From the NCBI RefSeq assembly GCF_003606385.1, contig NZ_CP032514.1, forward strand, positions 310,001 to 374,000: 64,000 bases of DNA. The letters are read 5' to 3'. Below are positions 36,866-45,743 of this stretch, piece after piece. Position 1 is the first letter of the stretch; every line of letters starts with the position of its first letter. The notes under the pieces are model-generated. The model had not been told where the DNA came from. It ran no database searches and saw only the letters and a program-made list of their open reading frames with translations. The translations under genes and the position numbers were made by a program. Origin of the DNA: Actinomyces lilanjuaniae (GTDB lineage Bacteria; Actinomycetota; Actinomycetes; Actinomycetales; Actinomycetaceae).

Positions 36866-38609
36866 CGCAGCAGCTCTGGGGCGCGTAGTCGCCCAGATGG
36901 ACGGTCAGAGCTACGGCGCATACAAGCGCCTTGCCGGCAGCTACCAGCTGGGTCCGTTCCATCTCGACATCGATCACGTCCAGGTGGACCCGTACGCGCC
37001 ACCGTCGCGCATGAGGCTGTCCGCGTCCCCGGCGCAGACGCGCTTGCCTGCCCGGCTTGCACGCGACGCGCTGACACGAACTGCCGTGGCCGACTTCCTT
37101 CTGCGTCGGCTCGCGCAGGCTGCCCGTCGGCTGGCCCCGAGGCCGACCGGTACCGGAAGCAGCGGTATCGTCACCACGGGGGAGCCCGGTCAGGAGGTTC
37201 TGGAACGCACCAGCATCGTGGTCACCCCTGAGGGCGGCGGTGCCCGGGTCGAGGCCCGCCTTGAGGTGGGGCTGCCGGCCTCCGGCCGCAGGATCCGTGG
37301 TCGCGAGGCTGCGAGGCTCCTCACCGATGTGCTGCTTCAGCTGGCTGAGGAGACGCTGGTCTATACCAACCTCGGCCACCAGGCTCAGGACGCCATGGAC
37401 GCTCACGTCGAGCTTGCGCACGATCAGGACTACATCCGCTCCTCGCTGCCCCAGCGAGGCCTGGTCGCGTTCGTCGGGGACGGGGCGGTGCTGCCGCGTC
37501 GTTCCGGTGACTCCGATCTTCCCCTGACTGGGGCCACCGTAGTCCCGTTCGCTAGTCCTCCCAGCCTGCGCACTGCCTTTGACCTGCCCAGCGGGCGACG
37601 TATCGAGGGTATGGGGATCCCCGAGGGGGTCACCGTCATCATCGGCGGTGGCTACCACGGTAAGTCCACCTTGCTGCGGGCGCTTGAGCGTGGTGTCTAC
37701 CCCCACGTGGCCGGTGACGGGCGCGAGTGGGTTGTCACCCGTCCCGATGCTGTCACGGTGCGGGCTGAGGACGGACGTGCTGTTACGGGAGTCGATATCT
37801 CCCCGTTCATCTCTAACCTGCCCTCTGGCACTGACACGCGGTTCTTTAGCACCACTAACGCCAGCGGCTCCACCTCGCAGGCGGCCAACCTCGTTGAGGC
37901 CGTTGACGCCGGAGCCTCGGTGCTACTCATTGATGAGGACACCTCTGCTACGAACTTCATGATCCGTGACGAGCAGATGCGAGCCGTCATCCCGGTGGAC
38001 CAGGAGCCCATCACACCGTTCGTCGAGCGTGTGCGCCCCCTGCTCACGGAGCGCGGTGTGTCCACCGTCCTTGTCGCTGGAGGGTCGGGAGCCTTTTTTG
38101 ACGTCGCCGACCACGTGATCGCGGTCAACCACTACAGGCCCAGCGATGTCACACGAGAAGCCCGTGAGGTGGCCGGGGCCGCTTCTGGCTCCTCTCGTGC
38201 TGCAGCGGGTGCGGCTCTTCCCGCCCCGGGGGCCCGGCGGTCAGTCACCTTGGGACGCAGTGGTGGAAAGCCAGCCAAGGTCCGTGGCCGAGGCAGCATC
38301 CTCTACGGTGGCGACACCATTGACCTTGCTGCGGTTCCACAGCTGGTTGACGCGGCCCAGACCCAGGCTGTGGCCTGGGCGCTGGACCGTCTGCCGGGGC
38401 TGCTGGACCGGGCAGCCAGTCTGCCCGGGGGGACAAGCCGTCCAACAACCTTGTCCGAGGCTGTTGACGCCGTGTTGCGTCGTATTGATCGTGACGGGCT
38501 CGACTGGCTCTCACCCTACCGGGGACACCCGGGACACCTCACCCGCCCTCGCCGTCACGAGCTCCATGCGGCGGTCAACCGCTACCGCAGGCTAGACGCT
38601 AGGCAGTGA
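36858..38609 (+). CDS. predicted ATPase of the ABC class (PF09818 type)
   Basis: 583 residues from the ATG at 36858. The family hallmarks are all present: SYGAYKRLAGSYQLGPFHLDIDHVQVDPYAPPSRMRL at the N-terminus (conserved in two blocks), an unusual Walker A GGGYHGKSTLLRAL, DISPFISNLPSGTDTRFFSTTNASGSTSQAANLVEA (ABC-signature-like SGSTSQA), and Walker B VLLIDEDTSATNFMIRD. These stand-alone ABC-fold ATPases lack membrane domains and their role is unknown. Here it is coupled to a small membrane protein, which may be its partner. A 20-base-stem hairpin follows. Confidence 0.87.
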   Translation: MRDAAALGRVVAQMDGQSYGAYKRLAGSYQLGPFHLDIDHVQVDPYAPPSRMRLSASPAQTRLPARLARDALTRTAVADFLLRRLAQAARRLAPRPTGTGSSGIVTTGEPGQEVLERTSIVVTPEGGGARVEARLEVGLPASGRRIRGREAARLLTDVLLQLAEETLVYTNLGHQAQDAMDAHVELAHDQDYIRSSLPQRGLVAFVGDGAVLPRRSGDSDLPLTGATVVPFASPPSLRTAFDLPSGRRIEGMGIPEGVTVIIGGGYHGKSTLLRALERGVYPHVAGDGREWVVTRPDAVTVRAEDGRAVTGVDISPFISNLPSGTDTRFFSTTNASGSTSQAANLVEAVDAGASVLLIDEDTSATNFMIRDEQMRAVIPVDQEPITPFVERVRPLLTERGVSTVLVAGGSGAFFDVADHVIAVNHYRPSDVTREAREVAGAASGSSRAAAGAALPAPGARRSVTLGRSGGKPAKVRGRGSILYGGDTIDLAAVPQLVDAAQTQAVAWALDRLPGLLDRAASLPGGTSRPTTLSEAVDAVLRRIDRDGLDWLSPYRGHPGHLTRPRRHELHAAVNRYRRLDARQ

Positions 38610-38716
38610 GATCTTGGGCAATGAGATCTAGATGAGGGCTACGGGACTACCCCGCTAAGGCGGGCGGTCGCGAGTGGGCCTGCCTGGGCGTTGCGGGGTA
38701 GGTCTGCGTAGGACGT

Positions 38717-38766
38717 GCCGACTCCCCGCCAGTGGCCGCTGTGCGTGCCACTGGCGGGGAGTCGGC
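38717..38766 (+). terminator. long perfect hairpin after the ABC-class ATPase gene
   Basis: A perfect 20-base stem (38717-38736 with 38747-38766, beginning GCCGACTCCCC) and a 10-base loop, about 110 bases after the ATPase stop. Its length is unusual but the position suits a terminator; no T-tract follows. Confidence 0.65.
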
Positions 38767-38861
38767 GCATCTCAGTAAGGACCGTGGGCGGCTCCTGCCC
38801 GCCTGAGCGGTCAGCATGCCCGTCCCGGCACTGACTGGCCCCACCTGGCACAATCAGCCTC

Positions 38862-40694
38862 GTGCTTCTCTCCGACCGCGACATTCGCTGTGAGCTCGAG
38901 GCCGGGCGTGTCGTCCTGGACCCCTACGATCCGCAGATGCTCCAGGCGGCCTCGGTAGACGTGCGTCTGGACAGGTGGTTCCGTCTCTTCGACAACCACC
39001 GCTACCCGGTCATCGACCCCTCCCAGCCCCAGGACGACCTCACCCACCTGGTGGACGTCGGCCCTGATGAGCCCTTTGTGCTTCACCCCGGTGAGTTCGT
39101 CCTGGGGGCGACCTACGAGCGCCTCACCCTGCCGGACACGGTCGCCGCGCGCCTGGAGGGCAAGTCCAGCCTGGGCCGCCTGGGCCTGCTCACCCACTCC
39201 ACGGCGGGCTTTATCGACCCCGGCTTCACCGGGCACGTGACCCTGGAGCTGTCCAACACCGCTACTATGCCGATCATGCTGTGGCCGGGAATGAAGGTAG
39301 GCCAGCTGTGCTTCTTCCGCCTGTCCAGCCCCGCCCAGGTACCCTACGGTAGCGCGGCCGCAGGATCGCGCTACCAGGGCCAGCGCGGCCCCACCGCCTC
39401 GCGGTCCCACCTGTCCTTCCACCGGCTGCGTATCGCCGACGCCGGGACATCTCCGCACGGCACGGCCGCTACCGCTGCGCCGGGTCGTGAGGGTCTCGGG
39501 GACAGTGGCGGCGCTCCGTCCCCGCACGCCACCTCCCCACCGAACCGACAACCCCCAGGAGCGCCCATGAGCGACCCCACCGACCTCGCCGTCTCCCTGC
39601 CCACCGACACCGGTACCTTCTCCGCCGGGTCCATGCTGCCTGTCGGCCGCCTGGACACCCACCACGTCCTCCTCCTGGCCGACGACGTCACCTCCGACGA
39701 GGTCGAGGCCCTGGCACTGTCCCAGGACGTCCAGGCGGGGTGGGTCGGCGTCTCCAGCCTCCAGCTGTTCCCCGGCGTGACGCTCCAGGGCCCCTGGGAG
39801 GTGGACGCGCAGATGCGAGGTCTCCTGGAGGCCCCGGAGTGGACCACCCAGCTGATGATCCTGGACTGCCCCCGGACCCGTGCCGGCGCCCAGCCCAGGG
39901 AATTGGCGGGGCTGGACCCGCTGTCGGACGCCTTCCCGGTGGCCCAGCCCACCGGGGTGGAGCTGGAGGCTCTGTCCCGCCTGCGCTCTATTGCCCGCCG
40001 CCTGGCGGGGGCGCTGCGCCTGGTGCCCGGTGCGCCCAACGGCAACCAGCCCGTCATCGTGGAGCCCAGCCCTGAGGTTTCCGTCTCCCTGACCGTCTAC
40101 GCCCCGGTGTGGATGGGGCCGGAGGACCTCTCCGCCCTGCTGGGCGAGGTCGCGCCCGGTATGAGCCCCGCCCTGACCGCTCCGCACCCCACCGGCGCCG
40201 TCGGCCTGGACGCGGTTGACCCCGACAAGCTGGAGCGCCTCGTGGAGCGCATCGGGGCCGACGTCTTTGAGGAGGCCTGGCGCACCTCTGAGCGCGCCCG
40301 GGCGCAGGCCGAGGCGGAGGAGGCGCGTGTGGCCGCCTCTGGAGGCTACATCGAGGAGGTGCGCGACAGGTACGCGGTCGTCGCGCCGGTGGATCCCGAG
40401 CGTGAGGGCTGGGGGCGGATCGAGGTGCAGGTCGGTGCCACCGACGGCCTGCCGCTGGCTGTGCGTGGGGAGAGGTGGGCGCGCGGGGCGGTCCTGTCCT
40501 ACGACCTGAGGTGGAAGCCCGTGGACGAGACGGAGGCCTACCTGGAGGTGGTCTCACGGGCGCGCCGCCGGGAGCGCCAGGCCGCGCGCGACCTGGTCGA
40601 GCAGCTGGCCACCGTCCTGGTGGGGGCTGTCTCCGGCGTGGCCGTTGACGACGACGGGTTCCTCGTATCCCTGGGACCGGAGGAGAGCCGCTAG
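38862..40694 (+). CDS. dcd: dCTP deaminase fused in frame to an uncharacterised domain
   Basis: 610 residues in one frame. Residues 1-195 are a complete dCTP deaminase: [57 protein letters not shown] (catalytic Glu and nucleotide site), [21 protein letters not shown] and [15 protein letters not shown]. It converts dCTP to dUTP, or to dUMP in the bifunctional actinobacterial type. After a 40-residue Gly/Pro/Ala linker comes an unrelated domain of about 375 residues ([16 protein letters not shown] to the end) that I do not recognise. A good ribosome site (AGGAG) and ATG at 39567 start exactly there, so this part is probably a separate gene and the missing stop may be a lost frame shift. Confidence 0.8.
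   Translation: MLLSDRDIRCELEAGRVVLDPYDPQMLQAASVDVRLDRWFRLFDNHRYPVIDPSQPQDDLTHLVDVGPDEPFVLHPGEFVLGATYERLTLPDTVAARLEGKSSLGRLGLLTHSTAGFIDPGFTGHVTLELSNTATMPIMLWPGMKVGQLCFFRLSSPAQVPYGSAAAGSRYQGQRGPTASRSHLSFHRLRIADAGTSPHGTAATAAPGREGLGDSGGAPSPHATSPPNRQPPGAPMSDPTDLAVSLPTDTGTFSAGSMLPVGRLDTHHVLLLADDVTSDEVEALALSQDVQAGWVGVSSLQLFPGVTLQGPWEVDAQMRGLLEAPEWTTQLMILDCPRTRAGAQPRELAGLDPLSDAFPVAQPTGVELEALSRLRSIARRLAGALRLVPGAPNGNQPVIVEPSPEVSVSLTVYAPVWMGPEDLSALLGEVAPGMSPALTAPHPTGAVGLDAVDPDKLERLVERIGADVFEEAWRTSERARAQAEAEEARVAASGGYIEEVRDRYAVVAPVDPEREGWGRIEVQVGATDGLPLAVRGERWARGAVLSYDLRWKPVDETEAYLEVVSRARRRERQAARDLVEQLATVLVGAVSGVAVDDDGFLVSLGPEESR
39567..40694 (+). CDS. uncharacterised protein, alternative start inside the dcd frame
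   Basis: 375 residues from an ATG with AGGAG six bases upstream, in frame with dcd. The N-terminal half is a possible alpha/beta fold ([41 protein letters not shown]). The C-terminal half includes a charged helix ([23 protein letters not shown]) and a beta-rich end. No membrane segment, no signal peptide and no enzyme motif seen. I list it apart from dcd because the ribosome site and the change of sequence character support independent translation. Confidence 0.5.
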   Translation: MSDPTDLAVSLPTDTGTFSAGSMLPVGRLDTHHVLLLADDVTSDEVEALALSQDVQAGWVGVSSLQLFPGVTLQGPWEVDAQMRGLLEAPEWTTQLMILDCPRTRAGAQPRELAGLDPLSDAFPVAQPTGVELEALSRLRSIARRLAGALRLVPGAPNGNQPVIVEPSPEVSVSLTVYAPVWMGPEDLSALLGEVAPGMSPALTAPHPTGAVGLDAVDPDKLERLVERIGADVFEEAWRTSERARAQAEAEEARVAASGGYIEEVRDRYAVVAPVDPEREGWGRIEVQVGATDGLPLAVRGERWARGAVLSYDLRWKPVDETEAYLEVVSRARRRERQAARDLVEQLATVLVGAVSGVAVDDDGFLVSLGPEESR

Positions 40695-40864
40695 ACCCGA
40701 GCCAGTCCCGGATGCCTGTTCCTTCCTGGCTACCTCCACCTCCTCTGTCCCGGGAAGCAGGTGGGGGCGTCAGGATGTACGGCGCATAGTTCCGCAGTCA
40801 TGGAGACCTGGTGGTATGTGGGTCACCGACGGCAGGTGCTGAAGATGCGCAGCGGCTTTGGGGG

Positions 40865-41770
40865 CTAGCGCAGGGCGCCGGGGCGTTGGCGGGTGACAAG
40901 CCGCTCGTCTGCGCCCTGGGCGCGCTCGTCGTCCCAGTGCCACCCGGTAAAGCGCCAGGCGTCCACCAGGGACCTGGTCCAGGCCACCGGCTCCTCACCG
41001 CGCGCGCGGCCTACGCTCATGTAGTGGCGCAGCAGACCCGCAGCGGCCCGGGCGTCGTCCAGCGCCGAGTGATGCCTGCCGATCTCCACCCCGGCCACCT
41101 CGCAGCAGGTGGTCAGACGGCGTGAGGGGGTCGCCATGAAGTGGCGTGACCACTCCATGGTGCACACGCGTGGGATGGGTGCTCCGGGGTCCAGGAGGCG
41201 ACGGCGCCCCAGGGCCTGGGTGAGGAAGCCGACGTCGAAGCGAGCGTTGTGGGCAACGACCGCGCGTCCTGCCAGGTCGCGGGCCAGCCGGTCGGCGACC
41301 TCGTCGAGGCTGGGGGCGTCCAGGAGGTCCTGCGCTATCAGGCCGTGGATGTGAGTGGGTCCGACGTCCGTGCCACGGCCTGGGTTGATGAGCGTGGACC
41401 AGCTGGTCTGTGTACAGCCACTGGGATCAGTGAGGACGACGGCGACCTCCAGGATCGTGTCAGACACGGGGGACAAGCCGGTGGTCTCCAGGTCGATGAC
41501 GGCGTAGCCGACCTGGGCGGCGGCTCGCAGCTCAGTCTCAGTCAGTGCATCGCTGGGTGCTCTGGACAGGGTGTTGGCTGACGGCGGTACGGGGGAGACC
41601 GGGGCGCAGAGGGACGCTGGTACGTGGGAGGCCGAGGTGCTGAGCGAGGGGGACGTGCTGCCCGCGCAAGGACGGTCGCCCCCCTGAGACGGAGGGTTGC
41701 CGGGAGAGGGAGCGGGGAGCCGCGGCCGCAGGGGTCCCCGGTCGTGGGGCGGGCGGTGGAAGAAGGGCAT
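40865..41770 (-). CDS. DEDDh 3'-5' exonuclease (DnaQ-like)
   Basis: 301 residues from the ATG at 41770 (a GTG lies one codon before). Exonuclease motifs: ExoI GYAVIDLETTGLSP (Asp, Glu), ExoII VVAHNARFDVGFL (Asp), ExoIII HHSALDDARAAAGLL (His, Asp). THIHGL is the typical loop after ExoI. The first 85 residues are Pro/Ser-rich and non-conserved. Such proteins proofread or trim DNA or RNA; this one is not fused to a polymerase or UvrC-like domain. It converges with the dcd-fusion gene; the 170-base gap shows no clear hairpin. Confidence 0.86.
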   Translation of the reverse strand: MPFFHRPPHDRGPLRPRLPAPSPGNPPSQGGDRPCAGSTSPSLSTSASHVPASLCAPVSPVPPSANTLSRAPSDALTETELRAAAQVGYAVIDLETTGLSPVSDTILEVAVVLTDPSGCTQTSWSTLINPGRGTDVGPTHIHGLIAQDLLDAPSLDEVADRLARDLAGRAVVAHNARFDVGFLTQALGRRRLLDPGAPIPRVCTMEWSRHFMATPSRRLTTCCEVAGVEIGRHHSALDDARAAAGLLRHYMSVGRARGEEPVAWTRSLVDAWRFTGWHWDDERAQGADERLVTRQRPGALR

Positions 41771-41937
41771 CACCGGGAGCCTACCGTCGTGACACCCTGA
41801 CGTGCTCGTGGCCGGCCCGTCCTACCTCCTCGCTGCCCGGGCTCCGTCGCTGCCGCCGGGGTGCCTGGGTTCATCTAGGATGGCGGCAGTACCGGCAGGA
41901 GCGGTGGGACCGGGGCAGGACCGGAGGGAGAGTTCTC

Positions 41938-42804
41938 ATGACTGCGAATGACGTCACTGACACTGTCGAGGGATCGGACGGCCCGGGGGCGGGCCCGCTG
42001 CTGCCCCTACGGACGCCCCTCCCCGGCCCTGTCCGCTCCCGAGACCACGCCAGTGTCTAGCGCCACGATCGCCACCCAGATGGCTCACCGCTCGATCCGT
42101 GCCTTCAGCGAGGAACCCGTGGGGAGGAGATCATGACCACCCTGCTGGACGTGGCCCGGCACGGTGCCACCTCCTCCTTCCAGCAGCAGACCACCATCAT
42201 CCGGGTGAAGGATCCCGAGGTGCGTGAGGCGGTCCACGCAGCCTCGGGGCAGCCCTACGTCGGAGGCCATCGCGGTGAGCTCCTGGTCCTTGTGGTGGAC
42301 CTGCACCGCAACGCCGTCATCCGGCAGCGCGCCGGGGTCTGCCTGGAGCCGCTGGAGCGTATGAGCCTGTTCCTCCAGGGGGTGGAGGACACGGTCATCG
42401 CGGCGCAGAACCTGGTAGTCGCCGCGGAGTCACTGGGGCTGGGGACCGTCTACCTGGGATCGCTGCGTGGTGGGCTGCGCGGGCTCATCCGGGCGCTGCA
42501 CCTGCCTCTGCGGACCTTCCCACTGCTGGGCCTGCTGGTGGGGCACCCTGCACAGGTGCCCCAGTACAAGCCCCGGCTGCCGCGTGAGGTCACCGTGGGT
42601 ACGGACCGCTACCCGGAGCCGGAAGACCACATGGAGGCGCTGGCCGTCTACGACGAGGTGGTGCGTGAGTACTACGACCTGCGCGACACCAGTGCCCGGG
42701 TGGACTCCTTCACCAGCCAGATCGCCCGGAACCTGGGCACGGGGGCGGCCTCGACGGCGCCGGTCCTCCAGGTGCTGCACGAGCAGCGGCTGGCCCTGGG
42801 CTGA
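41938..42804 (+). pseudogene. NADPH-dependent nitroreductase/FMN reductase (NfsA/NfrA-like), frameshifted
   Basis: The body frame (42133-42804) has SFQQQTTIIRVKDPEVREAV, PYVGGHRGELLVLVVDL, GVEDTVIAAQNLVVAAESLGLGTVYLGSLR and LPLRTFPLLGLLVGHP, the core of FMN-binding NfsA-type reductases. The missing N-terminus (IATQMAHRSIRAFSEEPVG) sits in another frame just upstream; one extra G in GGGG 42121-42124 joins it to EEIMTTLLDVARHG. The true start is unclear: the ATG at 41938 has a good GGAGGGAG site but needs a second frame change, while the ATG at 41948 is in frame without a good site. Function: reduction of nitro compounds or free flavin with NADPH. Confidence 0.78.
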
Positions 42805-42915
42805 GCCGTCTGGCCCCGGGCAGGACTCCGGGGAGGGGCCTCCTGCCGCCGACCTGCTCCTCGCTAGGTTCTGCGCTACGGCTGGGGTGACCTCCTGGGA
42901 GGAGAAGACGCGTCC

Positions 42916-43908
42916 CTACGGGGAGGCTGCGCCTTCTGGGAGACTGGCGCCGCGCCTGTAGGCCGTGGGCGTGGTGCCAGTCTCGGTGCGGAAGCGCCGG
43001 TTGAAGTTGGCGAGGTTGGTGTACCCGCTCATCGCGCTGACCCGGGACACCGGCAGGTCCGTGGACCGCAGCAGGTGGCAGGCCCGGGCGATCCGGCGCC
43101 GTCTCACGAGGTCGGAGAAGGTCAGCCCGGCTGTGGCGCGGAAGAACCGGGAGAAGGCGGAGGAGCTCATGGCGACCATGCGGGCCGCCTGGGTCATGCT
43201 CACCTCCCCGTCCAGGTTGTGCTCGATGTAGTCCAGGACCGTGTTGACCCGGTGCGTGGTCTCGTCGTCCAGGCTGGGTACATAGCCCTCGGCCACGATC
43301 GGGTGCCACTGGCCGGGCGGTGCCTGGAGGAAGATGTCGACCAGCTCCAGAAGAGAGGCCATCCGCCTCAGTCGGGACTGCTGCTCCATGCCCACCAGGA
43401 CCCGCGCCGCGTGCTCGGCGCTGGGGCCGCTGAGGATGACACCACGCCGGGCACGGTGCGCCAGCTCCTGCACGCTGATCAGCTCGGGCATGTGGGTGGC
43501 CGCCTCGGCCAGCCGCTGCGGGTGGACCTGGCACAGGACGTCGCGGCTGGGCAGGACCTCCTGCGGTCCCAGGTCGGACAGCCAGTTGTGAGGCAGGTTC
43601 GGTCCCATGAGCGAGACGTGCCCGGCACGGAAGCTGATGGCCTGGTCCCCGGCCAGCAGCTGGCCGGATCCGCTGCGGATAAGGTGGAACTCGATCTCCG
43701 GGTGGTGGTGCCAGCGTGCCAGGGGACTGGGGTAGCCGTGCTGGAACCAGCGTACGGTTGACCCGAGGTCGGGGACGACCACCTCCAGATCCCCTACGCC
43801 CGCTCCGGCGTGCGAGGCCGGGGCGGTCAGGGAGGTGATGGCGGGCATGGCCGACTCGGCCCCTGCGCCGGGGTCGGAGCTGTTGCGCGGTGCGTGCGTC
43901 GTCGTCAT
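42916..43908 (-). CDS. AraC family transcriptional regulator with cupin sensor domain
   Basis: 330 residues from the ATG at 43908. The N-terminal part includes a cupin-type ligand pocket (WHHHPEIEFHLIRSGSGQLLAGDQAISFRAGHVSLMGPNLPHNW). The C-terminal 100 residues are the double HTH of AraC proteins (VSMTQAARMVAMSSSAFSRFFRATAGLTFSDLVRRRRIARACHLL in two helices, then SGYTNLANFNRRFRTETGTTPTAYR). It follows the polyol dehydrogenase on the same strand, separated by a 366-base gap with direct repeats, and may regulate that gene and itself. Confidence 0.87.
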   Translation of the reverse strand: MTTTHAPRNSSDPGAGAESAMPAITSLTAPASHAGAGVGDLEVVVPDLGSTVRWFQHGYPSPLARWHHHPEIEFHLIRSGSGQLLAGDQAISFRAGHVSLMGPNLPHNWLSDLGPQEVLPSRDVLCQVHPQRLAEAATHMPELISVQELAHRARRGVILSGPSAEHAARVLVGMEQQSRLRRMASLLELVDIFLQAPPGQWHPIVAEGYVPSLDDETTHRVNTVLDYIEHNLDGEVSMTQAARMVAMSSSAFSRFFRATAGLTFSDLVRRRRIARACHLLRSTDLPVSRVSAMSGYTNLANFNRRFRTETGTTPTAYRRGASLPEGAASP

Positions 43909-44124
43909 GTGTGGGCCACATCGTGCAGGTTGTCGTGCGTGACGGCTGGTCTGGCGGGCGGGCAGCAGGTCTGGGCAGGGAGCAGCCGGGGTGGACAGGG
44001 CTGAGGGCGCCTGCTGGCGCAGGGGTGCCCGGCCTTCTCTGCCTGTGCCTTGGCCTGTCCCTGGCCTGTCCCTGCTCGGTCCTTCCTTCTGCCCTCCCTG
44101 CTGCCTTCCCCGCCCTCGTGAGAT

Positions 44125-44246
44125 GTACCGTTTACTGACAGGGTAACCGTTTCCGCATAGGACGACCGGCATGCCGTCCTCTATGAGGATTCGGCGCACG
44201 GTGAGGACTGCATCCCCCTGTGAGGATTCGGCACGTCCCGTGAGGA
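44125..44246. repeat. direct-repeat cluster upstream of the AraC gene
   Basis: Inside the 366-base gap 43909-44274: ACCGTTT occurs at 44127-44133 and 44146-44152 (19-base spacing), and TGAGGA occurs four times at 44184, 44202, 44221 and 44241 (18-20-base spacing); two of these extend to TGAGGATTCGGC, 37 bases apart. Spacings near two helical turns suit AraC-type operators. The rest of the gap (43909-44120) shows no gene. Confidence 0.5.
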
Positions 44247-44274
44247 CGCCTCTGCCCGCCCGGTGCCAGTTGTC

Positions 44275-45360
44275 TCAGCCGACGGTGATCTGGAGCTTGA
44301 CGTCGCCGGGACGTCCCTCGGCCACTCGGTCGAACACCTCCTTGGCGCGCTCCATCGGGAAGGTCTCGGTGATGAAGGGCGTCAGGTTGATCTTCCCGGC
44401 AGCGACCAGGTCGATCGCGCGCTGGTAGACGTTGGCGTAGCGGAAGACTGTCTCAATGGTGGTCTCGCGGGCCTGGACCTCGGTGACGTCGACACTGACG
44501 GGGTCTACGGGGATGCCCACCAGAACCGTGCGGTTGCCTGGTGCCCCCAGCTGCCACAGGTCCTCGTAGGCGGAGGGGTGCCCGGAGGCCTCGAAGACGA
44601 CGTCGGCGCCCCAGCCCCCGGTACGCTCCTGGACGACGTCGAGCAGCCGCTGGGAGCGCAGGTCTACGGGAACCACCCCGGGAACCTGTGAGGCCATCTC
44701 CAGCTTGACCGGGGAGACGTCGGAGACGATGGCCGTGGAGGCGCCGCCTGCCAGGGCAGCCGCGGCGGTCAGCATGCCGACCGTGCCGCAGCCGGTGACC
44801 ACGGCGACGTCGCCGGGGTGGATGGAGGCCTTGGTCGCGGCGTGCATCCCCACGGCCAGCGGCTCCAGGAGCGCGCCCTCGCCGAAGGAGACCTGGTCGG
44901 GCAGGTGGTAGGTGAAGGCGGCCGGGTGGATGACCTCCTCCACCAGGCAGCCGTCCACCGGGGGCGTGGCCCAGAAGGAGACCGCCGGGTCCACGTTGTA
45001 CATGCCCGCGCGGGAGGCGCGCGAGCTCATGTCGGGCACACCGGGTTCCATGGCCACGCGGTCGCCGACGGCGAAGTCCGTGACGCCCTCGCCGACTTCG
45101 ACAACGGTGCCAGAGGCCTCATGGCCCAGGATCATAGGAGCCTCGACCACGTAGCGGCCGATCCGGCCGTGGGTGTAGTAGTGGACGTCGGAGCCGCAGA
45201 TGCCCACGGTGTGCGGGGCGATACGCAGCTGGCCGGGGCCGCAGACAAGGTTGCCTGGGACCTCGCGGACGCTGATCTCGTGCTGACGCTCCAGGACGAC
45301 GGCCTTGAGGGCGGCGCGCGGCCCGGTCGTCGCCGAGGGTGCAGGTGTCTGGGTTGTCAT
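44275..45360 (-). CDS. zinc-dependent polyol dehydrogenase (sorbitol/xylitol dehydrogenase-like MDR)
   Basis: 361 residues; ATG at 45360 with GAGGAGG upstream. A medium-chain dehydrogenase of the sorbitol/xylitol group that oxidises a polyol to a ketose with NAD. Catalytic-zinc motifs: [10 protein letters not shown] (Cys), GHEASG (His-Glu) and the later EPLAVG. The cofactor motif is VVTGCGTVG. The structural-zinc loop, normally four Cys, reads [16 protein letters not shown] and has none, a feature also known in some xylitol dehydrogenases. The nearby AraC gene suggests sugar-alcohol control. Confidence 0.87.
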   Translation of the reverse strand: MTTQTPAPSATTGPRAALKAVVLERQHEISVREVPGNLVCGPGQLRIAPHTVGICGSDVHYYTHGRIGRYVVEAPMILGHEASGTVVEVGEGVTDFAVGDRVAMEPGVPDMSSRASRAGMYNVDPAVSFWATPPVDGCLVEEVIHPAAFTYHLPDQVSFGEGALLEPLAVGMHAATKASIHPGDVAVVTGCGTVGMLTAAAALAGGASTAIVSDVSPVKLEMASQVPGVVPVDLRSQRLLDVVQERTGGWGADVVFEASGHPSAYEDLWQLGAPGNRTVLVGIPVDPVSVDVTEVQARETTIETVFRYANVYQRAIDLVAAGKINLTPFITETFPMERAKEVFDRVAEGRPGDVKLQITVG

Positions 45361-45743
45361 CGTGGTCCTCCTCGTTGAGACGGTGATGAGCAGATGATGT
45401 GCAGTTGATGAGCCGGTGACGGGCGGGGGTGGCCGCGGCCGGGGCCGCCCCCGTGCGACCGGTACTCGTGGCAGCAGGGGGTTGCTCCCTCCGTCGGCCT
45501 GCGGCTGGACCCCCGCAGCCCGGGCGTGCGTGGACGCTCCGTGGCTAGGACAAGAGTGCCCAGACCGGGGGGAGGGTGACCAGGGGCGGCCATGCTGGCT
45601 CCTGGTACTTTCTTGCGCGGGTGGGCTCCCGGGCTGGGGGCCGCCGGGCTGGGTGTGCAGGCACTGCGGCCGCAGGGTGCGGAGGTGGTGGGGGCAGGCC
45701 TGCTGTGGCAGCCTCCGCGTCGGGAGCGTGCCACAATCCGGTC
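45361..45743. other. 383-base divergent intergenic region
   Basis: Separates the minus-strand polyol dehydrogenase from the plus-strand serine hydrolase. Close to the dehydrogenase start, 45379-45412 contains three GATGA/GATGAT-type repeats (GGTGATGAGCAGATGATGTG and TTGATGAGC), which might be an operator. The remainder is GC-rich without a supported gene. Confidence 0.35.

Noticed and set aside
38717..38766. 20-base perfect inverted repeat considered as an insertion-sequence end or attachment site
   Set aside because: No transposase or target duplication is present; the position just after a gene suits a terminator.
44184..44246. Regular TGAGGA repeats considered as a CRISPR fragment
   Set aside because: Units are only 6-12 bases with 12-base spacers; no cas genes are near.
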